NCBI RefSeq assembly: GCF_001292625.1 | Contig: NZ_LAJH01000007.1 | Span: 1-55,834, forward strand | Length of the DNA stretch: 55,834 nt | Origin: Shimia sp. SK013 | GTDB lineage: Bacteria; Pseudomonadota; Alphaproteobacteria; Rhodobacterales; Rhodobacteraceae | Reading direction: 5' to 3' | In this document: piece after piece, positions 23,064 to 31,848 of the stretch | Position numbering within the stretch: the first letter of the stretch is position 1 | Layout: every line of letters starts with the position of its first letter | Notes under the pieces: model-generated | Told to the model about the DNA's origin: nothing | Seen by the model: only the letters and a program-made list of their open reading frames with translations | Database searches by the model: none | Position numbers and translations under genes: made by a program

Positions 23064-24209
23064 ATGACTAACAGAAAAAATGGGCTTCAATCGACAGAAC
23101 GTCGAAATTTTCTCAAACTCAGCGCGGGTGGCGGTTTCACTGCTGCATTGGTTGCGGGGGCCGGCGGCGTTCTCTGGTCTACCGAAGCTGTAGCGCAAAC
23201 CGCCAAAGAAGAGAAAGACCGGGAGGCCGCTGCCGACCATGTGATGACCCTTGCCACAGCCTATGTGCTGGGCGCATCGCGCAGCTATCCGATCATGCAG
23301 CTCGATCTCAAAGAGAACATTCAAAACGCTACCAACGGCAAAATCTACGTCAAGCTGGCACCAGGTGGGCAACTCGGTGCCGGTGGCGCTTTGGTGCAAA
23401 AAGTTCAGGGCGGAACCATTCAGGCCGCGCAACATTCATTGTCAAACTTCGCGCCATTTGCATCCACAGTTGACCTAATCAACATGCCATATTTGTGTGG
23501 GTCAAATCAGCGTTTCACAAACCTTGTGACCTCTGACTTCTGGAAGTCAAATGTAGAACCAAAAGTGGAAGAAAACGGCTTCAAGGCACTCTTCTATGTG
23601 AATATCGACCCCCGTGTTGTCGCCGTTCGCAAGGGCGGTGATGCGGTCATGTCTCCCAGCGATATGAGCGGCGTCAAATTCCGCGTTCCCGGCTCAAAAA
23701 TGTTGCAACAGTACTATCGTATGGTTGGGGCGAACCCAACTCCGGTGGCTTGGGGCGAGACACCATCTGCGATCAAACAGGGTGTTGCTGACGCCTTGGA
23801 TCCATCCGTTGGCGCGCTTTACGTGTTTGGTTTCAAGGATATCCTGAGCCATGTGACTTTCACACAAGCTGTGCCAGATAGTCAGGTTTATTCCTGTAAT
23901 TTGGAATGGTTCAACTCGCTGCCTTCTGACGTGCAAGATGGCGTGATGTGGGGGGCGGAAATGACCGCGCACCAAAACCTGTCCAAAGTGCCATCAGCAA
24001 GGTCTTTTGCGATGTCTGAGCTGACCAAGGCTGGTGTGCAATTTCATTCCCTGAGCGAGGATCAACTGGGCGAATGGAAAGAGGCCGGTGGGTATCAGCG
24101 TTCTGAATGGGACACGTTCAAAACCGAACTGGCGGGATCAATGGATAACTTTGCCAAGATGGAAGAGGCCGCAGGCACGCAGGGTAAATACTACGTGCAC
24201 GACGCTTAA
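23064..24209 (+). CDS. TRAP transporter substrate-binding protein (DctP type), Tat-exported
   Basis: A 381-aa periplasmic receptor. The N-terminal Tat signal ERRNFLKLSAGG (residues ~12-23) is followed by a hydrophobic core and a cleavage region near AVAQTA. The mature part has the DctP signatures GKIYVKLAPGGQLG, the QHSLSNFAPF start of the ligand domain, and KFRVPGSKMLQQYYRMVGANPTP whose Arg usually binds a carboxylate; here a sulfonate or carboxylate ligand is inferred from the downstream genes. GGGAGGAAAC gives a strong ribosome site. It is the first structural transporter gene and is followed by a stem-loop. Confidence 0.92.
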   Translation: MTNRKNGLQSTERRNFLKLSAGGGFTAALVAGAGGVLWSTEAVAQTAKEEKDREAAADHVMTLATAYVLGASRSYPIMQLDLKENIQNATNGKIYVKLAPGGQLGAGGALVQKVQGGTIQAAQHSLSNFAPFASTVDLINMPYLCGSNQRFTNLVTSDFWKSNVEPKVEENGFKALFYVNIDPRVVAVRKGGDAVMSPSDMSGVKFRVPGSKMLQQYYRMVGANPTPVAWGETPSAIKQGVADALDPSVGALYVFGFKDILSHVTFTQAVPDSQVYSCNLEWFNSLPSDVQDGVMWGAEMTAHQNLSKVPSARSFAMSELTKAGVQFHSLSEDQLGEWKEAGGYQRSEWDTFKTELAGSMDNFAKMEEAAGTQGKYYVHDA

Positions 24210-24219
24210 TCAAAGACTT

Positions 24220-24248
24220 GTGGGCGGCGCAATGTCGCCCACGGTTTT
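24220..24248 (+). terminator. Intra-operon hairpin after the TRAP binding-protein gene
   Basis: A perfect 7-bp stem GTGGGCG (24220-24226) / CGCCCAC (24236-24242) with a 9-nt loop is followed by GGTTTT. It lies 10 bases after the stop codon and resembles a leaky terminator that would keep the binding protein more abundant than the membrane subunits. Confidence 0.6.
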
Positions 24249-24315
24249 GACCAAAATGCAGCCAAAATATGCTGTATCTGACAGGTCACGCCCCATCTGA
24301 ACCTCGGGACACACC

Positions 24316-24828
24316 ATGAAAATTTTGCGCGCGATTGATAAAAATGCTGAGCGTTGGCTTCTGTTGACGTTTTACGTGATGCTGGTCGTCACAATGGCTG
24401 TCGAGGTCATCCGGCGGGAGCTTTTTGCCTATTCGTCCATCTGGGGCGAAGAGATCGTTCGCTACTCCTTCATCTATCTCGCGTGGATTGGCGCGGCGGC
24501 AGCGGTCAAAGAACGCGCGCACATTCGGATCGATGTTATCCTTCACTATTTTGGCCCGAGACCGAAGGCGCTGTTTTATATTTTCGGCGATTTAGTCATG
24601 CTTTTTGTCGCTCTGGTGGCGTTGTACTGGTCTTACGAAACCGTGCATGTCTCTGCCAAATTCGGATCGGTCAGCCACGGGCTGCGCATTTCCATGGTTT
24701 GGTTTCTGATGGCGGTCCCGCTGGGGTTCGCTTTGATGACTTGGCGTCTGCTTCAATCTCTGCGTCGTGACATTCGCAACCTTCGAGACGGCACTCCCGT
24801 CTTCGAAGGTGACAAACTGTTTGATTGA
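24316..24828 (+). CDS. TRAP transporter small permease (DctQ type)
   Basis: A 170-aa protein with four membrane helices, the small integral subunit of a TRAP system. Family marks: WGEEIVRYSFIYLAWIGAAAAVKERAHIRIDV (residues ~46-77) and the closing RLLQSLRRDIRNLRDG region. Length is normal (~160-180). It sits 106 bases after the binding protein and 10 bases before the large permease. Confidence 0.92.
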   Translation: MKILRAIDKNAERWLLLTFYVMLVVTMAVEVIRRELFAYSSIWGEEIVRYSFIYLAWIGAAAAVKERAHIRIDVILHYFGPRPKALFYIFGDLVMLFVALVALYWSYETVHVSAKFGSVSHGLRISMVWFLMAVPLGFALMTWRLLQSLRRDIRNLRDGTPVFEGDKLFD

Positions 24829-24838
24829 GGGGCGACAC

Positions 24839-26167
24839 ATGCTTTGGCAACAACTTAATCACACCGTCGATCTGGGCTGGGATTTCTATCTACCGGTCAT
24901 TCTTTTTGTCAGCTTAATCGCCTTGGCTGTGCCCGTGTGGGCTGCCATCGGCACGGCCGCCATCACCATGCTGGTGATGTCTGGCGATCTGCCGCTCTCT
25001 GCTGTGGGTGAAAGCCTTTTTACCGGCATTGATGCCTTTGCACTGACTGCTGTTCCACTATTCATCCTGACTGGGGATGTGCTTGTTCGCACGGGCCTCA
25101 GTCGCAAGTTTCTGGATGTGGCCGAGGCGCTCACATGCTGGACCAAAGGCGGTTTTGGCTCGGCCACCGTCCTTGTCTGCGGAATGTTCGCGGCCATTTC
25201 CGGTTCCGATGCGGCGGGTGCCGCCGCAGTGGGACGCATGACCATCGACCGTCTGGTCGAGAGTGGTTATCCGCGCCCATATGCCTGCGCACTTGTCGCC
25301 GCCGGCGCCTGCACAGGCATTCTGATCCCGCCATCCATTGCCTACATTATCATTGGCCTCGTTTTGGGTATTTCGGCGTCGACCTTGTTTTTGGCGGCGG
25401 TCATTCCCGGCCTTGCGATCCTGATTTCCATTCTTGTTACCAACATCATTGTGAACCGCCTCTATAGCTATGAGACCGGTGGCAATATGAGTTTGTCAGA
25501 CTGGGCGGCAAACGTTTGGACCTCGCTCAAATCCGGCTGGTATGCCTTCATCGTGCCAGGGATCATCTTCTACGGCATTTTCTCTGGGCGCCTGACGCCA
25601 ACAGAGGCTGGTGCAACCGCTGTTGTCGTGACCATTATCATCGGCTTCATTCTGCGCACCCTCAAGCTCTCGGATTTCCCGGCGATGTTGGTCAGTTCAG
25701 CAAAGGTCAACGGGGTGATCCTGCCGATCATCGCGTTCTCCGCTCCCTTGGCCGAGGCTCTCGCTATTATGGGAGTGCCACAGGGCTTTGTGGCCGCAGT
25801 TACCGGCCTCACCGACGAGCCAGCCGTGCTCATTCTTTTGATGATTGGCATACTGATTGCCGCTGGGTGCGTGATGGAAACCACTCCGAACATCGTGATA
25901 CTTGCCCCCATTCTCAAGCCATTGGCCGACAACATCGGCATGAACGAGATCCAGTTTTGCATCATGATGATCACTGCACTGGGCGTTGGGTTCATCACGC
26001 CGCCGTTGGGGCTCAATCTCTTTGTGGTGTCTGGCATTACCGGCGAGTCGATCCTGAAAATCGCTGTGCGTGCGGTACCTTTTGTTCTGACAATGCTGAT
26101 TGTGGTTCTGCTGATTGGATACGTCCCAGCCATCTCCACAACCTTGCTTCCCGATATTTACAAATAG
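24839..26167 (+). CDS. TRAP transporter large permease (DctM type)
   Basis: A 442-aa inner-membrane protein with about 12 helices, the Na+-coupled transport subunit. It shows SGSDAAGAAAVGRMTID (ion-binding region of the first half), ILIPPSIAYIIIG and the second-half LGVGFITPPLGLNLFVVSGI. I take the ATG at 24839, ten bases after the DctQ stop and behind GAGGGG, rather than an earlier ATG inside dctQ. With the binding protein and DctQ it should import the cluster's substrate. Confidence 0.93.
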   Translation: MLWQQLNHTVDLGWDFYLPVILFVSLIALAVPVWAAIGTAAITMLVMSGDLPLSAVGESLFTGIDAFALTAVPLFILTGDVLVRTGLSRKFLDVAEALTCWTKGGFGSATVLVCGMFAAISGSDAAGAAAVGRMTIDRLVESGYPRPYACALVAAGACTGILIPPSIAYIIIGLVLGISASTLFLAAVIPGLAILISILVTNIIVNRLYSYETGGNMSLSDWAANVWTSLKSGWYAFIVPGIIFYGIFSGRLTPTEAGATAVVVTIIIGFILRTLKLSDFPAMLVSSAKVNGVILPIIAFSAPLAEALAIMGVPQGFVAAVTGLTDEPAVLILLMIGILIAAGCVMETTPNIVILAPILKPLADNIGMNEIQFCIMMITALGVGFITPPLGLNLFVVSGITGESILKIAVRAVPFVLTMLIVVLLIGYVPAISTTLLPDIYK

Positions 26168-26178
26168 GACTGTCCTGT

Positions 26179-27486
26179 ATGACCCGTGAATACCTTAAAA
26201 AGGCATCGCTGACCGCAAAATCAAACGCGTCGGAAACCCATGATATCGTGAAGGGAATTCTTAGCGATATCGAAGCTGGTGGTGATGAGGCCGCTCTGGA
26301 GTATGCAGCCAAGTTTGACAAATATACCGGCAATGTGCTTCTGACGCCTGAAGAGATTGCTGCTGCTTGCGCATTGGTGCCTGAAAAACTGCGTCTCGAC
26401 ATTCAGTTTGCGCACGACAATGTGCGTCGCTTTGCCGAACTGCAAAAAAGCACTGTTGGCGACGTGGAAACCGAAATCACACCTGGCTTTGTTACAGGGC
26501 AGAAAGTGATCCCTGTGGACGCGGCAGGGTGTTACGTTCCCGGTGGGCGGTACAGTCACATTGCAAGCGCGATCATGACGGTGACCACGGCCAAAGTAGC
26601 AGGCTGCCGCCATATTACAGCATGTTCTCCACCGCGCCCCGATACAGGCGTGGCACCTGCGATCGTCTATGCGGCGCATATTTGCGGCGCCGACAACATT
26701 CTGGCGATGGGCGGCGTTCAGGGCGTGGCAGCTTTGACCTTTGGTTTGTTTGGTTTGCCCAAGGCCAACATTCTGGTCGGGCCTGGCAATCAGTTTGTGG
26801 CAGAGGCAAAACGCATTTTGTTTGGTCGTGTTGGCATTGATATGATCGCTGGCCCAACCGACAGCCTTGTTCTCGCGGACGAAACCGCGGACGCGCATAT
26901 CGTTGCCACTGACCTCGTGAGCCAAGCCGAGCATGGCTATAACTCTCCGGTTTGGCTTGTCACCGATGATCGCAAACTGGCCGAAGACGTCATGGCCCTC
27001 GTTCCGAAACTGATCGATGACCTGCCCGAAGTGAACAGAGAAAACGCCTTTGCTGCATGGCGCGACTACGCCGAAGTCATCCTTTGCGCTGATCGCGAGG
27101 CTATGGCCGCATGCTCTGACGAGTACGCACCTGAGCATCTCACTGTGCAAGCAAATGACCTTGATTGGTGGCTGGAGCGCCTCACATGCTACGGGTCTCT
27201 GTTCTTGGGAGAAGAAACAACCGTCTCGTATGGCGACAAGGCAACCGGTACCAACCACGTTTTACCCACGTCACGCGCAGCGAATTATACCGGCGGGCTT
27301 TCGGTCCACAAATACATGAAAATCGTCACTTGGCAGCGTGCCACGCGCGATGGGTCCAAGGCCGTCGCTGAGGCAACCGCCCGAATTTCCCGGCTAGAAG
27401 GTATGGAAGGTCATGCCCGAGCCGCAGATGTCCGTCTGGCGAAGTATTTCCCAGACGAAATTTTTGATCTGACTGCCAATGGCTGA
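26179..27486 (+). CDS. hpsN: HpsN-type sulfopropanediol 3-dehydrogenase (HisD family)
   Basis: A 435-aa zinc-dependent, NAD-using enzyme of the histidinol-dehydrogenase family, predicted to oxidise 2,3-dihydroxypropane-1-sulfonate to sulfolactate in two steps. Family features include YVPGGRYSHIASAIMTVTTAKVAGC (HisD normally has YIPGG), ANILVGPGNQFVAEAKRILFGRVGID-type NAD region and EYAPEHL with Glu319-His320, the catalytic pair. Placement after a TRAP transporter and before two dehydrogenases and comDE is the hps arrangement, not histidine biosynthesis. Its last codons overlap the SDR gene by 8 bases. Confidence 0.85.
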   Translation: MTREYLKKASLTAKSNASETHDIVKGILSDIEAGGDEAALEYAAKFDKYTGNVLLTPEEIAAACALVPEKLRLDIQFAHDNVRRFAELQKSTVGDVETEITPGFVTGQKVIPVDAAGCYVPGGRYSHIASAIMTVTTAKVAGCRHITACSPPRPDTGVAPAIVYAAHICGADNILAMGGVQGVAALTFGLFGLPKANILVGPGNQFVAEAKRILFGRVGIDMIAGPTDSLVLADETADAHIVATDLVSQAEHGYNSPVWLVTDDRKLAEDVMALVPKLIDDLPEVNRENAFAAWRDYAEVILCADREAMAACSDEYAPEHLTVQANDLDWWLERLTCYGSLFLGEETTVSYGDKATGTNHVLPTSRAANYTGGLSVHKYMKIVTWQRATRDGSKAVAEATARISRLEGMEGHARAADVRLAKYFPDEIFDLTANG

Positions 27487-28240
27487 CCCACGCGCACTTT
27501 TTGACCTCTCAGGTCGGACAGCCTGTGTTACAGGGGCCAGCTCTGGCCTTGGGCGACAAGCCGCTTTGACGTTGGCGAGCGCTGGAGCCACAGTCGTGGC
27601 CGTCGCACGTCGAAAAGAGGCACTTTCAGAACTGGTTGCGGAGATCGGCAAAAAGGCAGCCTATGTGGCCGCTGACATCTCAGACCGTGATCACATCGGC
27701 GCTTTGGCTGATGCTGTAAGCGACCCCTTTGGTCCGCCAGACATTCTTGTGCACGCGGCGGGTGTTAACACCAGACAGGCCGCAGATGATGTCACAGAGG
27801 AGGGCTGGGACCAAACCGTAGCCCTCAATCTGTCAGCGCCATTTTTTCTTAGCCAAAACCTGGTGCGGAGTATGAAAAAAAAGCAGTGGGGGCGGATCGT
27901 CAATTTTGCCTCCTTGCAAACCACACGCGCTTTCCCCGGCGGTATTGCCTATGGCGCAACCAAGGCCGGCATCGCGCAATTGACGCGCGCAATGGCCGAG
28001 GCATGGGGGCACGACGGCGTCACGGCCAATGCGATTGGCCCCGGGTTCTTCCCGACTGAGTTGACCCAAGCAGTTTTTCAGGATGGTGAACGCGCAGCCC
28101 GAAACGCAGCGCAAACTTGCGTCGGGCGCAATGGCCAATTGAACGATTTAGATGGTCCGCTGTTATTTCTGTGCTCGGATGCCTCTGCATATGTGACCGG
28201 GCAGGTCCTTATGGTGGATGGAGGCTTTACAGCAAAATGA
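27479..28240 (+). CDS. hpsO: Short-chain dehydrogenase, HpsO-like
   Basis: A 253-aa classical SDR. The NAD(P) glycine motif TGASSGLG is at residues 18-25, the NAG-type strand at LVHAAGVNTRQ, and the active-site Tyr158-xxx-Lys162 (YGATKAG) is preceded by the Ser helix (FASLQTT). In the Cupriavidus hps cluster two extra dehydrogenases, HpsO and HpsP, interconvert the enantiomers of dihydroxypropanesulfonate via the 2-ketone; this gene is the SDR member by position. It overlaps hpsN and the next gene. Assignment to sulfonate rather than another polyol is by context. Confidence 0.75.
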   Translation: MADPRALFDLSGRTACVTGASSGLGRQAALTLASAGATVVAVARRKEALSELVAEIGKKAAYVAADISDRDHIGALADAVSDPFGPPDILVHAAGVNTRQAADDVTEEGWDQTVALNLSAPFFLSQNLVRSMKKKQWGRIVNFASLQTTRAFPGGIAYGATKAGIAQLTRAMAEAWGHDGVTANAIGPGFFPTELTQAVFQDGERAARNAAQTCVGRNGQLNDLDGPLLFLCSDASAYVTGQVLMVDGGFTAK

Positions 28241-29217
28241 AAGCGCTGGTCTATGAGGGCGAAAAAACGCTGAAATATCAGGATGTCCCGATGGTGTCTG
28301 CGGATGTTGGGGAACACCTGATCCGCATAGAGGCCGTGGGAATATGCGGATCGGACATGCACGCTTTCCTTGGGCATGATGCGCGACGTCCCGCACCTTT
28401 GATACTAGGGCACGAAGCTGCGGGTGTCATTGAAGAAGGTCCCCAAGCTGGGCGACGCATCACGATCAACCCATTGGTCACATGCGGTGCATGCTCCGCC
28501 TGCCTGTCGGGGCGCGAAAACCTCTGTGGCAAGAGACAAATTATTTCTATGCCACCGCGTGAAGGCGCGTTTGCACAGTATTTGGCAATGCCGGAAGCCA
28601 ATTTAATCACGGTTCCCGACGCGGTTCCATTGCACAAGGCCGCGCTGGCAGAACCTTTGGCGGTAAGCTGGCACGCCGCGCGACTTGGACTGGAAACGCT
28701 GCACCCGTCTATGGAAAGGCGTGCCGTTGTCATAGGTGGAGGTGCAATCGGTTTGGCGGCAGCGCTGGCGCTTAAGGCTATGGGAGTGGCAAATGTCAGC
28801 ATTGTCGAGCCAAATAAAACCCGCCGCAAATATCTTCGGGATAGATGCCAACAAGACGTGACGGAGCAGATTGAGCACTCTGCTCCCTTGGTCATCGATG
28901 CTGTCGGCTACAGCGCGACCCGCGCCACCGCCTCGGCGTTGGTCGATCCGGGAGGGGTCATAGTGCATGTGGGTCTAGGAGAGGACGCCGGCGGGCTCGA
29001 TGTTCGTCGTTTGACCCTGCAAGAGGTGACTTTCATTGGAACGTATACCTATACCGCGAAGGATTTCCGCGACACGGCACAGGCTATTTTCGATGGTCGC
29101 CTTGGTTCGCTCGATTGGATTGAGGAACGACCACTATCGGGTGGCGGTAAAGCTTTTGTCGATCTGCAAATGGGACTTGTTGCTGCGCCCAAGATAGTTT
29201 TGAGCCCTTGGCCCTAA
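28237..29217 (+). CDS. hpsP: Zinc-dependent medium-chain dehydrogenase, HpsP-like
   Basis: A 326-aa MDR/alcohol dehydrogenase. Catalytic-zinc region GICGSDMHAFLGH and ILGHEAAGVIEEG are at residues ~32-70, the structural-zinc Cys cluster is TCGACSACLSGRENLC, and the Rossmann motif GGGAIGLAAALALKAMG is near residue 168. I start at 28237, where ATGA overlaps the SDR stop. Together with the SDR it would oxidise and reduce dihydroxypropanesulfonate enantiomers so that HpsN receives the right one. It is 30 bases before the universal stress protein gene. Confidence 0.78.
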   Translation: MKALVYEGEKTLKYQDVPMVSADVGEHLIRIEAVGICGSDMHAFLGHDARRPAPLILGHEAAGVIEEGPQAGRRITINPLVTCGACSACLSGRENLCGKRQIISMPPREGAFAQYLAMPEANLITVPDAVPLHKAALAEPLAVSWHAARLGLETLHPSMERRAVVIGGGAIGLAAALALKAMGVANVSIVEPNKTRRKYLRDRCQQDVTEQIEHSAPLVIDAVGYSATRATASALVDPGGVIVHVGLGEDAGGLDVRRLTLQEVTFIGTYTYTAKDFRDTAQAIFDGRLGSLDWIEERPLSGGGKAFVDLQMGLVAAPKIVLSPWP

Positions 29218-29247
29218 CACCCAATTCCGCTTCCAAGGAGACACCTG

Positions 29248-29658
29248 ATGTATAAGAAAATTCTTGTTCCAATGGCTCTTGACCATGGACTGTCTGAGTC
29301 GACATTGGCCATTGCAAAGGCGCTTTGCTCCCCGGGCGGATCCATCACTGCGTTACATATTTACGAAACGCCCTCCGGTTCCGTAAGCACGTTTCTGGAT
29401 GAAAGCGTCGTACGTGAGGGCTTTCAAACAGCCAAGGCAATGCTCGAAGAAAAAACCGCCGGGGTAGACGGGATCAAAACCGAAATCGTCAAAGGCCACA
29501 CCTATAGGACCATCATCGACTACGCCGCTGAACATCGCACAGAGTGCATTGTCATAGGGTCACACAAACCCGGTCTTAGTGACTACCTGATGGGGACAAC
29601 AGCGGCCCGCGTCGTGCGTCACTCTGCCTGTGCGGTACATGTGTACCGCGGCTCCTAA
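29248..29658 (+). CDS. Universal stress protein family, TRAP-associated
   Basis: A 136-aa UspA-domain protein. It begins YKKILVPMALD and ends with the nucleotide-binding pattern GSHKPGLSDYLMGTTAARVV, so ATP/AMP binding is expected. UspA genes are common partners of TRAP operons (TeaD binds ATP next to TeaABC in Halomonas), where they may adjust transporter activity. A strong AAGGAG site suggests efficient translation. The 30-bp gaps on each side indicate the same transcript. Confidence 0.88.
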   Translation: MYKKILVPMALDHGLSESTLAIAKALCSPGGSITALHIYETPSGSVSTFLDESVVREGFQTAKAMLEEKTAGVDGIKTEIVKGHTYRTIIDYAAEHRTECIVIGSHKPGLSDYLMGTTAARVVRHSACAVHVYRGS

Positions 29659-29690
29659 ACACGTTCCGTATTAACAAAGGCAAATTCACA

Positions 29691-30197
29691 ATGAACATAG
29701 ACAAAAAGATTGCGGATGATCTGGTCGCCAATGGCGTCTCATTTGTCACCACTGTGCCATGCAAGCAGCTGGCGGGCGTGATCGAAGAGGTTGATCAACG
29801 TGACGACATCTTTCACATCCCGTCGAATAAGGAAGACGAAGGTATGGGACTGTGCGCTGGTGCATGGATGGGCGGCGAACGTCCTGCGATAATAATGCAG
29901 AACACAGCGATCGGAGTAACGATCAATACGCTTGCGACGTTGATCCAGTATTATCGCATGCCCTTACCGATGCTGATCTCGTATCGCGGCGAGTTGCGCG
30001 AACCTGTGGCGTGCCAAGTCGAGATGGCCGTGCACACCAAAGCCTTGTTGGCGCAGCTGAACATTCCGACTTATCACTTCCATCATCAGCGCGATGTCGA
30101 AGAGTTCGACAATATTCTTAAATACACATTCATGAGCAAGAAACCCGTTGCCATCCTGACAGATGCCAACTTCTGGGGAGGCTACGGCGACCAATGA
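29691..30197 (+). CDS. comD: Sulfopyruvate decarboxylase alpha subunit (ComD)
   Basis: A 168-aa protein forming the pyrimidine-side half of a thiamine-diphosphate decarboxylase. It has the PSNKEDEGMGLCAGAWMGG segment (Glu48/Glu50, the TPP-activating position) and QNTAIGVTINTL. The beta half is the next gene (ATGA overlap), so they form an alpha2beta2-type enzyme converting sulfopyruvate to sulfoacetaldehyde. Phosphonopyruvate decarboxylase is the alternative, but the upstream hps genes favour the sulfonate role. Confidence 0.83.
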   Translation: MNIDKKIADDLVANGVSFVTTVPCKQLAGVIEEVDQRDDIFHIPSNKEDEGMGLCAGAWMGGERPAIIMQNTAIGVTINTLATLIQYYRMPLPMLISYRGELREPVACQVEMAVHTKALLAQLNIPTYHFHHQRDVEEFDNILKYTFMSKKPVAILTDANFWGGYGDQ

Positions 30198-30748
30198 TCC
30201 GTTCTGAAATTCTCAAAGAAATCGCCCCCATCCTGAGGGATGAACTGGTGGTGTGTAACATTGGCATTCCCTCTCAAGAGCTGCATGCCATCGACGATCA
30301 GCCAAGCAACTTCTACATGCTTGGCACCATGGGGTTGGCGTCCTCGATTGGCTTGGGACTTGCGCTCACTCAGCCAAAACCCGTGATCGTCATTGATGGT
30401 GACGGCTCTGTTTTGACCAATCTCGGCACGCTTCCGACGATCGGAAACAATGCGCCAAGCAACTACATTCTGATGATCATAGACAACGGTTCGTATGGCT
30501 CCACCGGCGATCAACCGACCTATACCGGCAAGAAAACTGATCTGGCGGGCATGGCCCGAGCAGCGGGTTGTGACACTGTGATCGAAGTTCAGGATGTTGA
30601 TACCGGAGATGCGCTGCAAGCGGCCCTAGACAGTGGCAAGGCAACTGTCCTTGTCGTCAAATGTGAAAGCGGCAACGCAAAAATGCCGGTGATAACGATG
30701 GATCCGGTTGTCATTTGTGATCGCTTCATGAAAGCGGTTTCAAGCTGA
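30194..30748 (+). CDS. comE: Sulfopyruvate decarboxylase beta subunit (ComE)
   Basis: A 184-aa thiamine-diphosphate half. The TPP motif is GDG (residues 69-71) ending with Asn98 (IIDNGSYGSTGDQPTY), as in ComE and phosphonopyruvate decarboxylase. It overlaps comD (ATGA) and the following dehydrogenase (TGATG). The product sulfoacetaldehyde would go to Xsc, which is not in this window; Pta at 47347-48300 could take the acetyl-phosphate made by Xsc. Confidence 0.85.
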   Translation: MIRSEILKEIAPILRDELVVCNIGIPSQELHAIDDQPSNFYMLGTMGLASSIGLGLALTQPKPVIVIDGDGSVLTNLGTLPTIGNNAPSNYILMIIDNGSYGSTGDQPTYTGKKTDLAGMARAAGCDTVIEVQDVDTGDALQAALDSGKATVLVVKCESGNAKMPVITMDPVVICDRFMKAVSS

Positions 30749-31848
30749 TGTCTCACGGCGCGATCCATTCTGCGGAGGATGCGCGCCGACTTGCCAAACG
30801 GCGCCTGCCATGGATGGTTTTTGACTACATTGATGGTGCCGCTGGAAATGAAATGGGCGCCCTACGAAACCGTAGGGCGCTCGACAAAATCACCTTGCGA
30901 CCCCGAATTCTTAAAGACGTGAGTGCGCGGTCGCTGCAGGTCAATTTGTTCGACGCGCCTGCCGATCGCCCGTTTGGTATCGCCCCCATGGGTATGTGCA
31001 ATTTGGCCGCTCCCGGAGCAGACTTGATGCTGGCCCGATTGGCCGCGCGATATCGTGTTCCCCACGGAGTGTCGACTGTGGCGTCCACTTCGATGGAGAC
31101 ACTCCTTGAGGTGGCAGAAGGGCACGCGTGGTTTCAACTTTATTTCAGCGGCGACGGGGCGGGCACTTTCAAGCTGGTGGAGCGAGCCATAGCCGCCGGA
31201 TACAAAACCCTCGTTCTGACGGTGGATGTTCCTGAAGTTGGACGGCGCCCCCGCGAGCTTCGCCATGGGTTCAAAATGCCTTTCCGCATGGGCCCGAAGC
31301 AATGTTTTGACTTTGCAATGCACCCAAGGTGGTCCTTGGCCACTTTGCGAGCGGGAAAACCACAAATGGCAAATTTTCTGAGGCCCGGATTTGAGTTTGA
31401 CCGAACTGAGAGCAGGGCACTGGCGAACTGGCAGACCCTGGCGCGTCTCAGAGATATGTGGCCCGGAAAGTTGGTGGTCAAAGGTGTGTTGGATGTCGAC
31501 GATTCCCGCCGGCTTGTTGCTGCCGGGGTCGATGCGATCCAAGTTTCAAGTCATGGAGCACGTCAATTGGAAGCCGTTCCGGCCCCGATTGAAATGCTGG
31601 TTGAAATTCGACGTGAAGTTGGACCCGATTACCCATTATTTTTCGACAGCGGCCTTAGATCCGGGGAAGACGCTCTTAAGGCGTTGAACCTTGGTGCCAA
31701 CTTCACATTTTTCGGACGAATTTTGCAATTTGCGATTGCAGCTGGTGGAGAACGGGGCCTTCACGCGCTCTGGGACACGCTGAGTGACGAATTGAGTATT
31801 GCCATGGCGCAAACCGGCTTGGTTAGCCCAATTTACCGGGCCCGCTAA
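30748..31848 (+). CDS. FMN-dependent alpha-hydroxyacid dehydrogenase, possible sulfolactate dehydrogenase
   Basis: A 366-aa TIM-barrel flavoprotein of the lactate/glycolate/mandelate oxidase family. It has the N-terminal FDYIDGAAGNE, the FMN loop FGIAPMGMCNLAAPGAD, GRRPRELRHGF, and the active-site SSHGARQLE containing His269 and Arg272. The usual SNHGGRQLD is changed (Asn to Ser, Gly to Ala, Asp to Glu), which suggests a changed substrate pocket. Coupled to comE, it is the likely enzyme converting sulfolactate from HpsN into sulfopyruvate for ComDE. Known sulfolactate dehydrogenases include NAD-type SlcC/ComC and membrane-bound SlcD; whether this equals SlcD I cannot say. Confidence 0.72.
   Translation: MSHGAIHSAEDARRLAKRRLPWMVFDYIDGAAGNEMGALRNRRALDKITLRPRILKDVSARSLQVNLFDAPADRPFGIAPMGMCNLAAPGADLMLARLAARYRVPHGVSTVASTSMETLLEVAEGHAWFQLYFSGDGAGTFKLVERAIAAGYKTLVLTVDVPEVGRRPRELRHGFKMPFRMGPKQCFDFAMHPRWSLATLRAGKPQMANFLRPGFEFDRTESRALANWQTLARLRDMWPGKLVVKGVLDVDDSRRLVAAGVDAIQVSSHGARQLEAVPAPIEMLVEIRREVGPDYPLFFDSGLRSGEDALKALNLGANFTFFGRILQFAIAAGGERGLHALWDTLSDELSIAMAQTGLVSPIYRAR

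Noticed and set aside
26221..27258. A 345-codon minus-strand frame over hpsN
   Set aside because: Antisense shadow of a strongly supported HisD-family gene, cysteine and histidine rich with no recognisable motif.
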